Assembly (NCBI GenBank): GCA_051155735.1
Contig: DAXETX010000154.1
Coordinates: 1 to 21,664 of the forward strand
Reading direction: 5' to 3'
DNA: 21,664 nucleotides
Origin: JASJCP01 sp051155735
Lineage (GTDB): Bacteria; Cyanobacteriota; Cyanobacteriia; Cyanobacteriales; Xenococcaceae
Below are positions 1 through 8,046 of the stretch, one piece after another. How positions within the stretch are numbered: position 1 is the first letter of the stretch; the number at the start of each line of letters is the position of its first letter. Position numbers and translations under genes: made by a program. The notes under the pieces are model-generated. The model was not told the origin of the DNA, ran no database searches, and worked only from the letters and a program-made list of their open reading frames with translations.

Positions 1-245
<245 letters not shown>

Positions 246-375
246 ATCCTAAGTTTCGGTTGCAATCACTTACTTCTTAGTTTGATGAGTTGTCTTGTTT
301 AACTCAGTTGTTTGGCTCTTAATCTTATTGTTTTGACCAGGTTAGTCAAGGTTATGGTTTGCCTTCAAACTATTG

Positions 376-389
376 CTTTGTCTAGGTTC
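376..389 (-). promoter_or_regulatory. possible boxA-like antitermination element in the rRNA leader
   Basis: Within the 16S leader the minus strand reads GAACCTAGACAAAG. This resembles the boxA recalled from cyanobacterial rRNA spacers (GAACCTTGAAAA), differing at a few positions. boxA elements recruit NusB/S10 and let polymerase read through the untranslated rRNA operon. The position, about 40 nt into the transcript, is where a leader boxA is expected. The match is imperfect and is not supported by an alignment here. The rest of the leader (246-431) holds no gene; one weak dyad (TGAGTT at 285-290 with AACTCA at 300-305) may be a processing hairpin. Confidence 0.35.
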
Positions 390-431
390 TAGGCTTTAGT
401 TGAGGCTGTTGCTTTCAACCGCGCATTTACC

Positions 432-460
432 AATATACTCATTCTTTTCTTCTTTGTCAA
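432..460 (-). promoter_or_regulatory. rRNA operon promoter
   Basis: On the minus strand there is a perfect -35 box TTGACA (455-460), a 17-bp spacer (438-454) and a -10 box TATATT (432-437). An A/T tract (471-480 on the plus strand, AAAAAAATTT) lies just upstream of the -35 and resembles an UP element. Initiation would fall near 424-427, leaving a leader of about 180 nt before the mature 16S end. Spacing and box quality fit a strong housekeeping sigma promoter of the kind expected for an rrn operon. A second promoter further upstream cannot be excluded. Confidence 0.8.
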
Positions 461-566
461 CTCTTTGACCAAAAAAATTTTGCCCCGTCGCGATGGCTGC
501 TTCCACAGCCTTGTATTGTAAAATCCGATTAGGAGTATTTTGGAGATTGGTGTTTAAAAATTTTTT

Positions 567-1418
567 ATGGTTGTATTACCTGCTCAATTATTGATCGAGC
601 CTTTACTAAAAACCTGGTTACTTGAAGATATTGGTAGAGGCGATCTCACAACTCAAGGGCTTTTATTGGATAGTGAAGGTAAAGCAGAATGGATTGTTAA
701 AGAAAATGGGGTGATCGCGGGATTGCCGATCGCTGCTAAAGTTTTTCGGTTGCTAGATGAGCAAATAAAGTTTGTCGCAATGGTAGAGGAAGGAGAATTT
801 TGTGAGTCAGGAAAAGCGATCGCCAAAATTGGCGGAAAAAAAGAGGCTTTGTTAACAGGAGAAAGAGTTGCGCTGAATTTGGCAATGCTGTTAAGTGGCA
901 TTGCGACGACAACCAAGAAATATGTCGAAAAAATCGCTGATTTACCGACACAATTAGTAGATACTCGTAAAACTACTCCTGGACTTAGAGTTTTAGAAAA
1001 ATATGCTACTCAAGTTGGTGGTGGAGTTAATCATCGTTTAGGGTTGGATGATGCAGTGATGATTAAGGATAATCATATTCGAGCAGCTGGGGGAATTAGC
1101 CAAGCGATCGCTTTAATTAAAAATACTATTCCTTATACTTCATCTATTGAAGTAGAAACCAGCAATTTAGAAGAGGTCAAAGAAGCTTTAGCAAACCAGG
1201 TAGATATTATTATGCTGGATAATATGTCTTTAGAGATGATGAATCAAGCTGTGGCGGTAATTAGACAGCACGATCAAAAAGTCAAAATTGAAGCTTCAGG
1301 AAATATTACTTTAGAGAGAATTCGTGCTGTAGCGGAAACGGGAGTAGATTATATTTCTAGTAGTGCGCCAATTACACGTTCTTGTTGGTTAGATTTGAGT
1401 ATGAAAATGGTGGAATAA
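567..1418 (+). CDS. nadC: nicotinate-nucleotide pyrophosphorylase (carboxylating), quinolinate phosphoribosyltransferase
   Basis: Converts quinolinate and PRPP to nicotinate mononucleotide, CO2 and pyrophosphate, the last step of de novo NAD precursor synthesis in the cytosol. The 283-residue length is normal. Family signatures are in order: the N-terminal EDIGRGDLTT (20-29), ERVALNLAMLLSGIAT (99-114), the substrate-binding DTRKTTPGLR (132-141) and KYATQVGGGVNHRLGL (145-160), the IKDNH segment (166-170), IEVE (194-197), and IEASGNI (241-247) of the PRPP-phosphate loop. The ATG at 567 is the first start after upstream stops and gives the usual N-terminus, although no clear Shine-Dalgarno precedes it. 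The gene is single, divergent from the rRNA operon and convergent with pyrF. No clear promoter was found in 486-560. Confidence 0.96.
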   Translation: MVVLPAQLLIEPLLKTWLLEDIGRGDLTTQGLLLDSEGKAEWIVKENGVIAGLPIAAKVFRLLDEQIKFVAMVEEGEFCESGKAIAKIGGKKEALLTGERVALNLAMLLSGIATTTKKYVEKIADLPTQLVDTRKTTPGLRVLEKYATQVGGGVNHRLGLDDAVMIKDNHIRAAGGISQAIALIKNTIPYTSSIEVETSNLEEVKEALANQVDIIMLDNMSLEMMNQAVAVIRQHDQKVKIEASGNITLERIRAVAETGVDYISSSAPITRSCWLDLSMKMVE

Positions 1419-1469
1419 TTCTGCGATCAACACCGATAAACCAACTACTTTTTCAGCAAAAATAGGTTT

Positions 1470-2168
1470 TTAAATACTGTCGAGTTCTTGACAAATTTTT
1501 TGCCAGGATAATTTAGGATTAGCAGCAGCGGTAATGGGACGACCGATAACTAGGTAGTCTGCTCCTGCTTTGATCGCTTGAGTAGGAGTGGTAATTCTTT
1601 TTTGATCTTCTGAAACTGACCAACTAGGACGAATTCCAGGGCAAACTAATAAAAAGTCTTGTCCACAAATACGGCGTAACTGAGATACTTCCTGGGGAGA
1701 GCATACTGCTCCATCAATTCCTGCTTCTTGAGCCAGAAGCGCCATTTTTAAGACATATTCTGGCAGTTCTAGAGGAATTTTGAGATCGAAATTCAAACTT
1801 CGATGATCGATACTAGTAAGTAAGGTAATAGCTAATATTTTTGGTGGATGATTTATTTCTTGGACGGAAGCGACAGCAGCCTCTAAGGCTGGTTTTCCTC
1901 CTGCTGCATGAATTGTTAATAAATCTACTTGATATTTAGCAGCAGCGCGACAAGCACCAGCAACTGTGTTGGGAATATCGTGAAATTTTAAATCGAGGAA
2001 AATGTTTTTATTCCGATCTTTGAGATACTTTAAGATGTCGCCTCCAGTACTGACAAACAGTTCTAGCCCTACTTTCCAAAAGTTTACTTGAGGTAGTTGT
2101 TCGACTAAAGCGATCGCCTTTTCCAAGCTAGATACATCTAGAGGAACAATAATTTGATTCTTGGTCAT
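1470..2168 (-). CDS. pyrF: orotidine 5'-phosphate decarboxylase
   Basis: Decarboxylates OMP to UMP, the final step of de novo pyrimidine synthesis. The 232-residue length is typical of the short bacterial single-domain enzyme. Visible hallmarks are the KVGLELF strand near residue 32, the catalytic DLKFHDIPNT motif (D-x-K-x-x-D, about residues 59-68) and the C-terminal phosphate-binding GADYLVIGRPI. Its start lies 18 bp after the tyrS stop in the same direction, so it is probably co-transcribed behind tyrS. It converges on nadC with a 51-bp gap in which no strong terminator hairpin is visible. Confidence 0.96.
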   Translation of the reverse strand: MTKNQIIVPLDVSSLEKAIALVEQLPQVNFWKVGLELFVSTGGDILKYLKDRNKNIFLDLKFHDIPNTVAGACRAAAKYQVDLLTIHAAGGKPALEAAVASVQEINHPPKILAITLLTSIDHRSLNFDLKIPLELPEYVLKMALLAQEAGIDGAVCSPQEVSQLRRICGQDFLLVCPGIRPSWSVSEDQKRITTPTQAIKAGADYLVIGRPITAAANPKLSWQKICQELDSI

Positions 2169-2186
2169 GAGTTATTAAGTAAAATC

Positions 2187-3407
2187 TTAAGGAACTAACC
2201 GAATAAATTTTTTCTTACCTACTTGTAAGACTTTTCCTTGTAACTCCACAGCAGCATTAAAGGTTTGATTAACATCGCTTAGGCGATCGCCATCTAAACG
2301 AACTGCACCACCTTGAATCTGTCTTCTTCCTTCACCACTACTTTTACATAAACCACTAGCATTAAGTATGTAAAATATTTTGGCAGGAAACTCTACTGCT
2401 TGGAGTGAATATTCGGGAATACTATCTTGATTACTAGCACTACCTTTTAAAACAATTGATTCGGCTGTTTGTTGGGCTTTTAAAGCTGCATCTTTACCAT
2501 GAAACTGCGAAACTATGGCGATTGCTAATAGTTTTTGACATTCTCTAGGATTATTGGGAAGAGTAATTAAATCTAAATCGGTGAGTAATTCAAAATAATC
2601 TTTTAGTAAAGCATCGGGAGTTTTTTCAAGTTTAGAGTACATTGAAAGGGCATCTTCTCGTAAACCCACATAGTTATCGAGAGATTTGGACATCTTTTGC
2701 ACCCCGTCTGTTCCCAACAAGATGGGTAATAATAAACCAAATTGAGGACGCTTATTAAAGTAACGTTGCAAGTCTCGACCTATAGCAATATTAAATTTTT
2801 GATCGGTTCCACCTAATTCCACATCTGCTTCTATGGCGACTGAATCGTACCCTTGCATCAGAGGATATAAAAATTCATGAAGAAAAATCGGTTTTTCTTG
2901 GTTATAGCGTTCGGCAAAGCCTTCTTTGGCTAGCATTTGCCCTACTGTCATCGTAGCTAGTAATTCTTGAATCTTAGCTAAGTCTAATTGACTCAACCAT
3001 TCGGAATTATAGCGAATTTCTAGTCTTCCTGGGGTATCAAAATCAAGAATTGGGCGTAGCTGTTCTAAATAAGTGTTAGCATTTTCTCGAACTTGTTCTG
3101 CGGTTAACTGACGACGCACCTCAGATTTTCCAGTTGGATCACCAATTTGAGCGGTAAAATCCCCAATAATAACTATTGCAGTATGTCCAGCATCTTGAAA
3201 AGCTCGCAACTTGCGAAATGGAATACTATGACCTAAATGAATATCTGTCCCAGTCGGATCGATTCCTAGCTTAATTCGTAGAGGGCGATTGCTTTGCCGA
3301 ATTCTGGCTTCAAGATTTGCTTCGGAATCATTTGAATTAGGTTGATTGGGAAATATTTCACTGGTTCCTCGATGCAACCAGGCAAAATCGTTAGCGGAAA
3401 ATAACAT
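2187..3407 (-). CDS. tyrS: tyrosyl-tRNA synthetase
   Basis: Charges tRNA-Tyr with tyrosine; class I aminoacyl-tRNA synthetase acting in the cytosol. The 406-residue protein has the HIGH-type motif HLGHS (57-61), the GGTDQ segment (199-203) of the tyrosine pocket, and a full KMSKS loop (238-242). The C-terminal region (about 345-405, with GEGRRQIQGGAVRLDGDRLSD) is an S4 RNA-binding domain that contacts the tRNA. The HLGHS and KMSKS forms resemble the bacterial TyrRS subgroup often called TyrS2/TyrZ. It heads a likely two-gene unit with pyrF. No T-box leader is seen upstream. The Shine-Dalgarno is weak, but the N-terminus is plausible. Confidence 0.96.
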   Translation of the reverse strand: MLFSANDFAWLHRGTSEIFPNQPNSNDSEANLEARIRQSNRPLRIKLGIDPTGTDIHLGHSIPFRKLRAFQDAGHTAIVIIGDFTAQIGDPTGKSEVRRQLTAEQVRENANTYLEQLRPILDFDTPGRLEIRYNSEWLSQLDLAKIQELLATMTVGQMLAKEGFAERYNQEKPIFLHEFLYPLMQGYDSVAIEADVELGGTDQKFNIAIGRDLQRYFNKRPQFGLLLPILLGTDGVQKMSKSLDNYVGLREDALSMYSKLEKTPDALLKDYFELLTDLDLITLPNNPRECQKLLAIAIVSQFHGKDAALKAQQTAESIVLKGSASNQDSIPEYSLQAVEFPAKIFYILNASGLCKSSGEGRRQIQGGAVRLDGDRLSDVNQTFNAAVELQGKVLQVGKKKFIRLVP

Positions 3408-3528
3408 TACTTAAAACCAGACTAGGTAAAGGATACGGCTTATTTTATTACTATAGCTGGTTTATGGTATCACAGGACTATTCAGATATATAAGTAGGTA
3501 GGAACAATTAGGTTAAAGATGATGTGGA

Positions 3529-3547
3529 GTAGTGGGGTAGTGGGGTA
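3529..3547. repeat. short G-rich tandem repeat (8-mer)
   Basis: The plus strand carries GTAGTGGG twice plus a third partial unit (GTA). It lies in the 282-bp gap between tyrS and lrtA, upstream of tyrS. With under three copies it is probably slippage-prone simple sequence. I see no gene in this gap and no clear tyrS promoter. Confidence 0.6.
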
Positions 3548-3601
3548 TTGAAAGCCGACAAATAGTTTTCCATTTTATATTTAATTACACCCAGCTACTT
3601 A

Positions 3602-3648
3602 CCTCCCTTAGCTTGAATCCAAGAGTGGATCAATATAGCTAAGGGAGG
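3602..3648. repeat. 12-bp perfect inverted repeat downstream of lrtA
   Basis: CCTCCCTTAGCT (3602-3613) and AGCTAAGGGAGG (3637-3648) are exact reverse complements separated by 23 nt. Inside the loop a second small stem, ATCC (3617-3620) with GGAT (3627-3630), could form. It lies about 40 nt after the lrtA stop codon on the minus strand, where a transcription terminator or 3' stability hairpin would be expected. No U-tract follows on either strand, so it is not a canonical Rho-independent terminator. Confidence 0.7.
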
Positions 3649-3689
3649 ATTAAGTTATTTCTATTTGTCAGATGAACTCAGCTTAATCA

Positions 3690-4304
3690 TTAAGATAAAT
3701 GAACCTGACCATTGCCATTGTGATTATTGTTTTCGGGTCGAGGTTGAATTACGCCATAGCCACCATGGTTGCGACAGTAGATGACATTGATTTCATTAGT
3801 CACATTGTTACGAAACATATAAAAATCGTGATCTACAAGTTGCAAATGTTCTAGGGCTTCTTCAACAGTCATTGGTGGCATATTGAAGTATTTGCTTCTG
3901 ACTACTTCCTCTGGTAGCTGCGGAGCGCGATCGCTAACTAGCGGAACTTCTACAGGTTCTTCTTCTATTATGTCTCTAGTTGTAACGCGAGCATGAGTTT
4001 TTTTATGAAGTTGTTTTTCTTTATATTTGCGCAATTGACGAGCGATTTTATCAGATACCATATCAATACTGGCATAAAGATTTTCACTACCTTCTTGCGC
4101 TCGAATTACTGTTCCATTAGCATATACGGTTACTTCTGCTTTATGTTTATCCATGACACGAGGATGACAATCTACAGATAGATGAACGTCAACTTTTTTC
4201 GTGATGTTTTGAAAGTGTTTAACTGCTTTCTCTACCTTTTGTTGAACGTAATCATGAATTGAATCGGTAACTGTGATGTTATTGCCTTGGATCAAAAGCT
4301 TCAT
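3690..4304 (-). CDS. lrtA: long-form ribosome hibernation promoting factor (light-repressed protein LrtA)
   Basis: Binds 30S subunits and, in the long form, pairs ribosomes into inactive 100S dimers in the dark or under starvation. The N-terminal HPF/YfiA domain (about residues 1-100) starts MKLLIQGNNITVTDSIHDYV. A charged linker follows, then the C-terminal dimerisation domain (about 140-195, with YFNMPPMTVEEALEHLQLVDHDFYMF in two stretches). A GTG start at 4313 is possible, but the ATG at 4304 is preferred: GGAG (4313-4316) sits 8 nt upstream of it, and homologues begin at this MKL. The product is then 204 residues. Cyanobacterial lrtA is known for light-repressed expression and a leader that affects mRNA stability; the long upstream gap is compatible with that. 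Confidence 0.93.
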   Translation of the reverse strand: MKLLIQGNNITVTDSIHDYVQQKVEKAVKHFQNITKKVDVHLSVDCHPRVMDKHKAEVTVYANGTVIRAQEGSENLYASIDMVSDKIARQLRKYKEKQLHKKTHARVTTRDIIEEEPVEVPLVSDRAPQLPEEVVRSKYFNMPPMTVEEALEHLQLVDHDFYMFRNNVTNEINVIYCRNHGGYGVIQPRPENNNHNGNGQVHLS

Positions 4305-4427
4305 ACTTGACACTCCATACTCTTAATAGTAATACAATAAGGTTTTGTCGTTTTTAGTAAGAAATCAATTTTTCTTAGTAGCAATCTTATACATAATAAA
4401 ACTACAATTTTATTATCTGCATTTAGC

Positions 4428-4433
4428 ATTATA
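4428..4433 (-). promoter_or_regulatory. candidate lrtA -10 box
   Basis: On the minus strand this is an exact TATAAT, preceded by TTGGC. Initiation would fall near 4421, giving lrtA a leader of about 115 nt before the ATG at 4304. No good -35 box lies at 16-18 bp; ATGACA occurs at 14 bp. Promoters with a -10 but a poor -35 are common for group 2 sigma factors in cyanobacteria, so the site is plausible but unproven. Confidence 0.35.
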
Positions 4434-4761
4434 GCCAAGAAAAACTATGTCATCATTTCTTACTTTTTATTGAAACTAGTGTTTTAGATCTTCCTCTCTT
4501 GATGTGTGATAGGCTAATAGCCAACCCAACAAAAACTGATTATATTTATACTTATAGCTCAAAAAAAAGCTAATTTCAATGTTATTTTTGCTTTTCTATT
4601 TTTGTTTTTGAGGCAGTCAAAATTGCAAAACTTGGCAAGTACAAATAATCGAGTATTTGCAAAAACTTGTTGAGTTAAACTTGAGTTTCAATTATTCTAT
4701 AACTCTAGACTAGCACTTTGTATTTTGCATGACATCGACCTTTTATTTCTTTTGATGTTCT

Positions 4762-4779
4762 GTTACATTGATTGACATT
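4762..4779 (+). promoter_or_regulatory. HLR1-like element (RpaB binding site) before lipB
   Basis: The known HLR1 consensus is two octamers (G/T)TTACA(T/A)(T/A) separated by two bases. Here the sequence is GTTACATT-GA-TTGACATT: the first octamer matches fully and the second at 7 of 8 positions. TGTTACATT (4761-4769) could also serve as an extended -10 box for lipB, with initiation near 4776 and a 16-nt leader. A bound RpaB would then cover the core promoter and repress. Match quality is read directly; the function is inferred. Confidence 0.45.
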
Positions 4780-4791
4780 TTGTAAAAATTT

Positions 4792-5460
4792 ATGGACAAT
4801 CCTCTGCCACAAACGAGAAGCTGTATCCTGAAAAGTTGGCAAATAACGCCTTATCAAGAATCATGGGAATATCAAAAAAAGTTAGTAGCAGCAAGAATTA
4901 TTAATCCTGATTTACCAGATTGCTTAATTTTATTAGAACATCCTGCAGTTTACACTTTAGGAACAGGAGCTAATCTTGATTTTGTCAAATTCGAGTCTCA
5001 AAATAGCGATCGCCAATTATATCGTGTCGAAAGAGGTGGCGAAGTAACCTATCATTGTCCTGGTCAGCTAGTGGGCTACCCGATTTTAAATTTACGCTAC
5101 TATCAACCCGACTTACACTGGTACTTGCGTCAACTCGAACAAGTAATTATTTTAGTGTTAAGTAAGTATCAACTAAATGGTTATCGTCTTCCAGGATTTA
5201 CAGGAGTCTGGTTAGAAGGGAAAAAAGTAGCTGCGATTGGTATAAAAGTACGTCGTTGGATCACGATGCACGGTTTTGCGTTGAATGTTTGTCCCGATCT
5301 AACTGGGTTTCAAGATATTGTTCCTTGTGGAATTATTGATAAACCTGTTGGTAGTCTAGCAGAATTTCTGCCTCAGATTACTGTAGATCGAGTGCGACAA
5401 GATGTTGTTTTAGCTTTTGCTGAAGTATTTAAAGTAAAATTTGATGAAAAATCAGCTTAA
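4792..5460 (+). CDS. lipB: octanoyltransferase (lipoate-protein ligase B)
   Basis: Transfers octanoate from acyl carrier protein to lipoyl domains (pyruvate dehydrogenase E2, glycine cleavage H protein), the first step of lipoate synthesis. The 222-residue protein has RGGEVTYHCPGQLVGYP (81-97), the KKVAAIGIKVRRW segment holding the expected catalytic Lys (K145), HGFALNV (160-166) and the catalytic Cys in VPCGI (C179). The usual G in HGPGQ is C89 here, outside the catalytic pair. The stop overlaps the start of the following HAD gene by 17 bases, so the two are likely translated together. The ATG at 4792 has no strong Shine-Dalgarno. Confidence 0.95.
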   Translation: MDNPLPQTRSCILKSWQITPYQESWEYQKKLVAARIINPDLPDCLILLEHPAVYTLGTGANLDFVKFESQNSDRQLYRVERGGEVTYHCPGQLVGYPILNLRYYQPDLHWYLRQLEQVIILVLSKYQLNGYRLPGFTGVWLEGKKVAAIGIKVRRWITMHGFALNVCPDLTGFQDIVPCGIIDKPVGSLAEFLPQITVDRVRQDVVLAFAEVFKVKFDEKSA

Positions 5461-6205
5461 TTCTCAACTTTTAAGTAATATTCGTCTAGTTGCTACCGAC
5501 ATGGATGGAACTCTAACTCAACAAGGTAAATTTACCTCTAAGTTAATATTTGCTCTCGAATCATTATTGAGTAGTAATATAGAGCTTATCATCGTAACAG
5601 GAAGGTCTGCTGGTTGGGTAAATAGTTTGACAAACTATTTACCAATTCAAGGGGCGATCGCCGAAAATGGCGGATTATTTTATAGTCAAAATAATAGTAA
5701 TTGGGAGTTACTTACAGAAATTCCAGATATCAATATTCATCGTCAAAAGTTGAGCCAAGCTTTTCAATTACTTCAGCATAAATTTCCTTATATTCAAGAA
5801 TCTCAAGATAACTTATTTCGCTTAACCGACTGGACATTTGACATTGGTAATTTAAAGACTCACCAACTTCAAGCTATGACCAATATCTGTCTTGAAAATA
5901 GTTGGAGCTTTACTTACAGTACAGTACAGTGTCATATTAAACCGCAACAACAAGATAAAGCTAAAGGTTTAAAACAAATTATTGATAAATATTTTTCTTA
6001 CTTATCTCTGCAAGAAGTAGTAACAGTAGGAGATAGTCCTAATGACGAATCATTATTTAATGCTGATATTTTTCCTCTATCAGTAGGAGTAGCAAACCTT
6101 AAAGATTATTGGGAACATTTATCTGATAAACCTACTTTTATTACTACTAAAAAAGAGGTAGCAGGATTTTGTGAGTTGATCGATTTACTTTTGTTAAATA
6201 AGTAA
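5444..6205 (+). CDS. HAD superfamily (Cof/IIB-type) phosphatase
   Basis: A cytosolic sugar-phosphate- or phosphoglycolate-type phosphatase by family; the substrate is unknown. The four HAD motifs are visible: DMDGT (19-23, nucleophile D19 and acid/base D21), VTGRS (51-55), Lys in DKAKGL (K174 region) and GDSPNDE (196-202, Mg2+ ligands). A cap domain lies between motifs II and III, as in class IIB. The ATG at 5444 is preferred to the TTG codon just before it. The start lies inside the lipB 3' end, which indicates translational coupling. No relation to lipoate metabolism is evident. Mannosyl-3-phosphoglycerate phosphatase or sucrose-phosphatase relatives are possible, but no diagnostic residues allow a choice. 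Confidence 0.85.
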   Translation: MKNQLNSQLLSNIRLVATDMDGTLTQQGKFTSKLIFALESLLSSNIELIIVTGRSAGWVNSLTNYLPIQGAIAENGGLFYSQNNSNWELLTEIPDINIHRQKLSQAFQLLQHKFPYIQESQDNLFRLTDWTFDIGNLKTHQLQAMTNICLENSWSFTYSTVQCHIKPQQQDKAKGLKQIIDKYFSYLSLQEVVTVGDSPNDESLFNADIFPLSVGVANLKDYWEHLSDKPTFITTKKEVAGFCELIDLLLLNK

Positions 6206-6401
6206 ATACCAGCATCTCAAATAGGCGATCGCTTTTAACTTTATATTGAGATATTGAGGCGCGAAGCGATCGCTCTTGAACTCAATGGGCTAATTCATTA
6301 TATAGATAGATAGGGAGTATTCTAGCTTGGTAAATATACTGAGGTTACTACTCAGAAAATAATGTATCTTAGCGAAAAACCTGGCTAGAAAAATAATTCT
6401 G

Positions 6402-7937
6402 ATGAAAAAATGTTTAATATATGGAAACTGTCAAACTGCCTATATCAAAAATTGTCTAGGACAAAACTCTGATTTTTCTAGTCAATATTCCCAAGTTTTT
6501 ATCAAAAAAGTACATCGTATCAAGAAAGAAGAAATATTTGACTTAGAAGCAATAGTTTCTGATATTGACCTATTTATTTACCAGCCAGTTTCAGATAATT
6601 ATAAAAAAATACCTAGTCTAGGCACTAATTACCTCAAAAGCCTTCTTAAGCCCGATTGTAAGATAATTTCTTTTCCCGTAGCTTATTTTGCAGGCTACCA
6701 ACCTGAAATGGTTTATTTAAAACCATTAAATAACCAGCCAATTAAGGAAGATATTTATAATTATCATGATTTTAATATCCTGTCAGGATTTGATCAAGGT
6801 AAAAGTATTCAAGAGATTGCCAGTTCAATTTTCAATGAATCTTTTTATAGTCCTTACTATATCAAAAATAATTTTGATTTGACTATTGCAGAACTAGCAA
6901 AAAGAGAAAAATCTTTAGATATTAAAATAACACCTTTTATTCTGAATAATTATCAGAAAATTAATTTATTTAATACAATTAATCATCCTCATCATTCGAT
7001 TATTGGTTATGTAGTTAATCGTATTTTAGAAATCTTAGAGTTGGCAACTCAATATACTGAATTAGAATTAATCAGTGGACAACACACTATAGAATATAAT
7101 AATTATTTTCCGATTTATCCCTCTGTCAAAAAAATCTTAAATCTTGAGTTTGATAGTGAGCTAGTTTATAAATTTCAGAATAATAACTACTCAATATATG
7201 AAGCTATTAGCAAATTATATGAATTTTATAATAGTAATCAAGACTTAATAGAATTTAATCTTAAAAATAAATGGGAAAGATTTTCTCGTAATAGTCATCA
7301 ATTTTACTTTCTCAAAAACGAACAAGTTCCTACTCAAGAAGGTCCTATAATTACTCAATTTAATCAAGAAAACTTAAATTTTCCTCTGAACAAATCCACT
7401 GTAATCAAACAACTCTCAGATTTAAGCGATCGCCTGAAGGAGCAAAAACAGTTTTTTGAAGCAATTGTTATTACCAAATCAATCTTAGAACTCAAGCCAA
7501 AAAGTATTAAATATTGGCAAAAGATAGCGAATCTCTATGAGAGCAATCAAGAATATGAGCGAGGAATTCATTGTTATCAACAAATATTAAAGTTAAGTCC
7601 TAATCATGCCAATACTTATATTAATTTAGGTAAGCTTTATCAAAAACAACAATGTTTAAAATCAGCAGTTAAATACTATAATTTAGGCATTAATTTAAAT
7701 TCTCAACAGCCAGCTTGGGTTTATCGTTTTTTAGGTAATTGTTTACAAGAATTGGGCTATTTAGAAGAGGCGATCGCCCAATATAATCAAGCTCTAAATT
7801 TACCTTCCTCTCCGCCAATAATTTACTTAGACTTAAGCAAGGCTTTAAGAAAACAAAACCGCGATCTTGAAGCAGATCGAGCTTATCAAAAAGCCATAAA
7901 ACTCAATCCGCGACTAGCTACTTCAATAGAACTTTGA
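6402..7937 (+). CDS. WcbI-type polysaccharide biosynthesis protein fused to TPR repeats
   Basis: A 511-residue two-part protein. Residues 1 to about 275 resemble the WcbI family (putative acetyltransferase or CoA-binding enzyme of capsule synthesis): LIYGNCQ (5-11), the IISFPVAYFAGYQPEM stretch near 90-105, and NHPHHSI near 193-199. Residues about 334-505 hold five tetratricopeptide units, clearest in WQKIANLYESNQEYERGIHCYQQ (two parts) and LGNCLQELGYLEEAIAQYNQA. TPRs usually bind protein partners, so the fusion may tether a modifying enzyme to a surface-glycan complex. No signal peptide or membrane segment is seen. The WcbI half is strikingly AT-rich and lacks HIP1 sites, whereas the TPR half has two. 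The gene stands alone; acceptor and donor are unknown. Confidence 0.75.
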   Translation: MKKCLIYGNCQTAYIKNCLGQNSDFSSQYSQVFIKKVHRIKKEEIFDLEAIVSDIDLFIYQPVSDNYKKIPSLGTNYLKSLLKPDCKIISFPVAYFAGYQPEMVYLKPLNNQPIKEDIYNYHDFNILSGFDQGKSIQEIASSIFNESFYSPYYIKNNFDLTIAELAKREKSLDIKITPFILNNYQKINLFNTINHPHHSIIGYVVNRILEILELATQYTELELISGQHTIEYNNYFPIYPSVKKILNLEFDSELVYKFQNNNYSIYEAISKLYEFYNSNQDLIEFNLKNKWERFSRNSHQFYFLKNEQVPTQEGPIITQFNQENLNFPLNKSTVIKQLSDLSDRLKEQKQFFEAIVITKSILELKPKSIKYWQKIANLYESNQEYERGIHCYQQILKLSPNHANTYINLGKLYQKQQCLKSAVKYYNLGINLNSQQPAWVYRFLGNCLQELGYLEEAIAQYNQALNLPSSPPIIYLDLSKALRKQNRDLEADRAYQKAIKLNPRLATSIEL

Positions 7938-8046
7938 GCTAACATAAAAGTTATAGTTGCTAATTTTAATCGCTATTAAGATAGTAATTCAATTATTTAA
8001 TTTTTAGACGATCGCCATTAGCTTCAGTTTAAAATCTTAACTTAAG

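Larger units (their letters stand above)
4305..4791. other. 487-bp divergent intergenic region lrtA/lipB
   Basis: No coding region is supported here. The left part should hold the lrtA leader and promoter. The middle contains a direct repeat, TTGCAAAACTTG (4624-4634 region) and TTGCAAAAACTTG (4658-4670). Between the copies lie an 11-base dyad ACTTGGCAAGT (4630-4640) and a 6-bp stem CAAATA (4642-4647) with TATTTG (4654-4659). The right end holds an HLR1-like element just before lipB. The region is strongly AT-rich. Confidence 0.6.

Noticed and set aside
495..510. Small hairpin GGCTG-CTTCCA-CAGCC between nadC and the rRNA promoter
   Set aside because: Only 5 bp, with no T-tract and no gene ending nearby; it is likely chance.
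3529..3547. GTAGTGGG tandem units as iterons of a replication origin
   Set aside because: Fewer than three copies, with no Rep gene, DnaA boxes or plasmid context.
6252..6286. Dyad ATTGAG...CTCAAT with a HIP1 site after the HAD gene, as a terminator
   Set aside because: Six-base arms with a long loop and no T-tract; the central AGCGATCGCT is simply a HIP1 palindrome.
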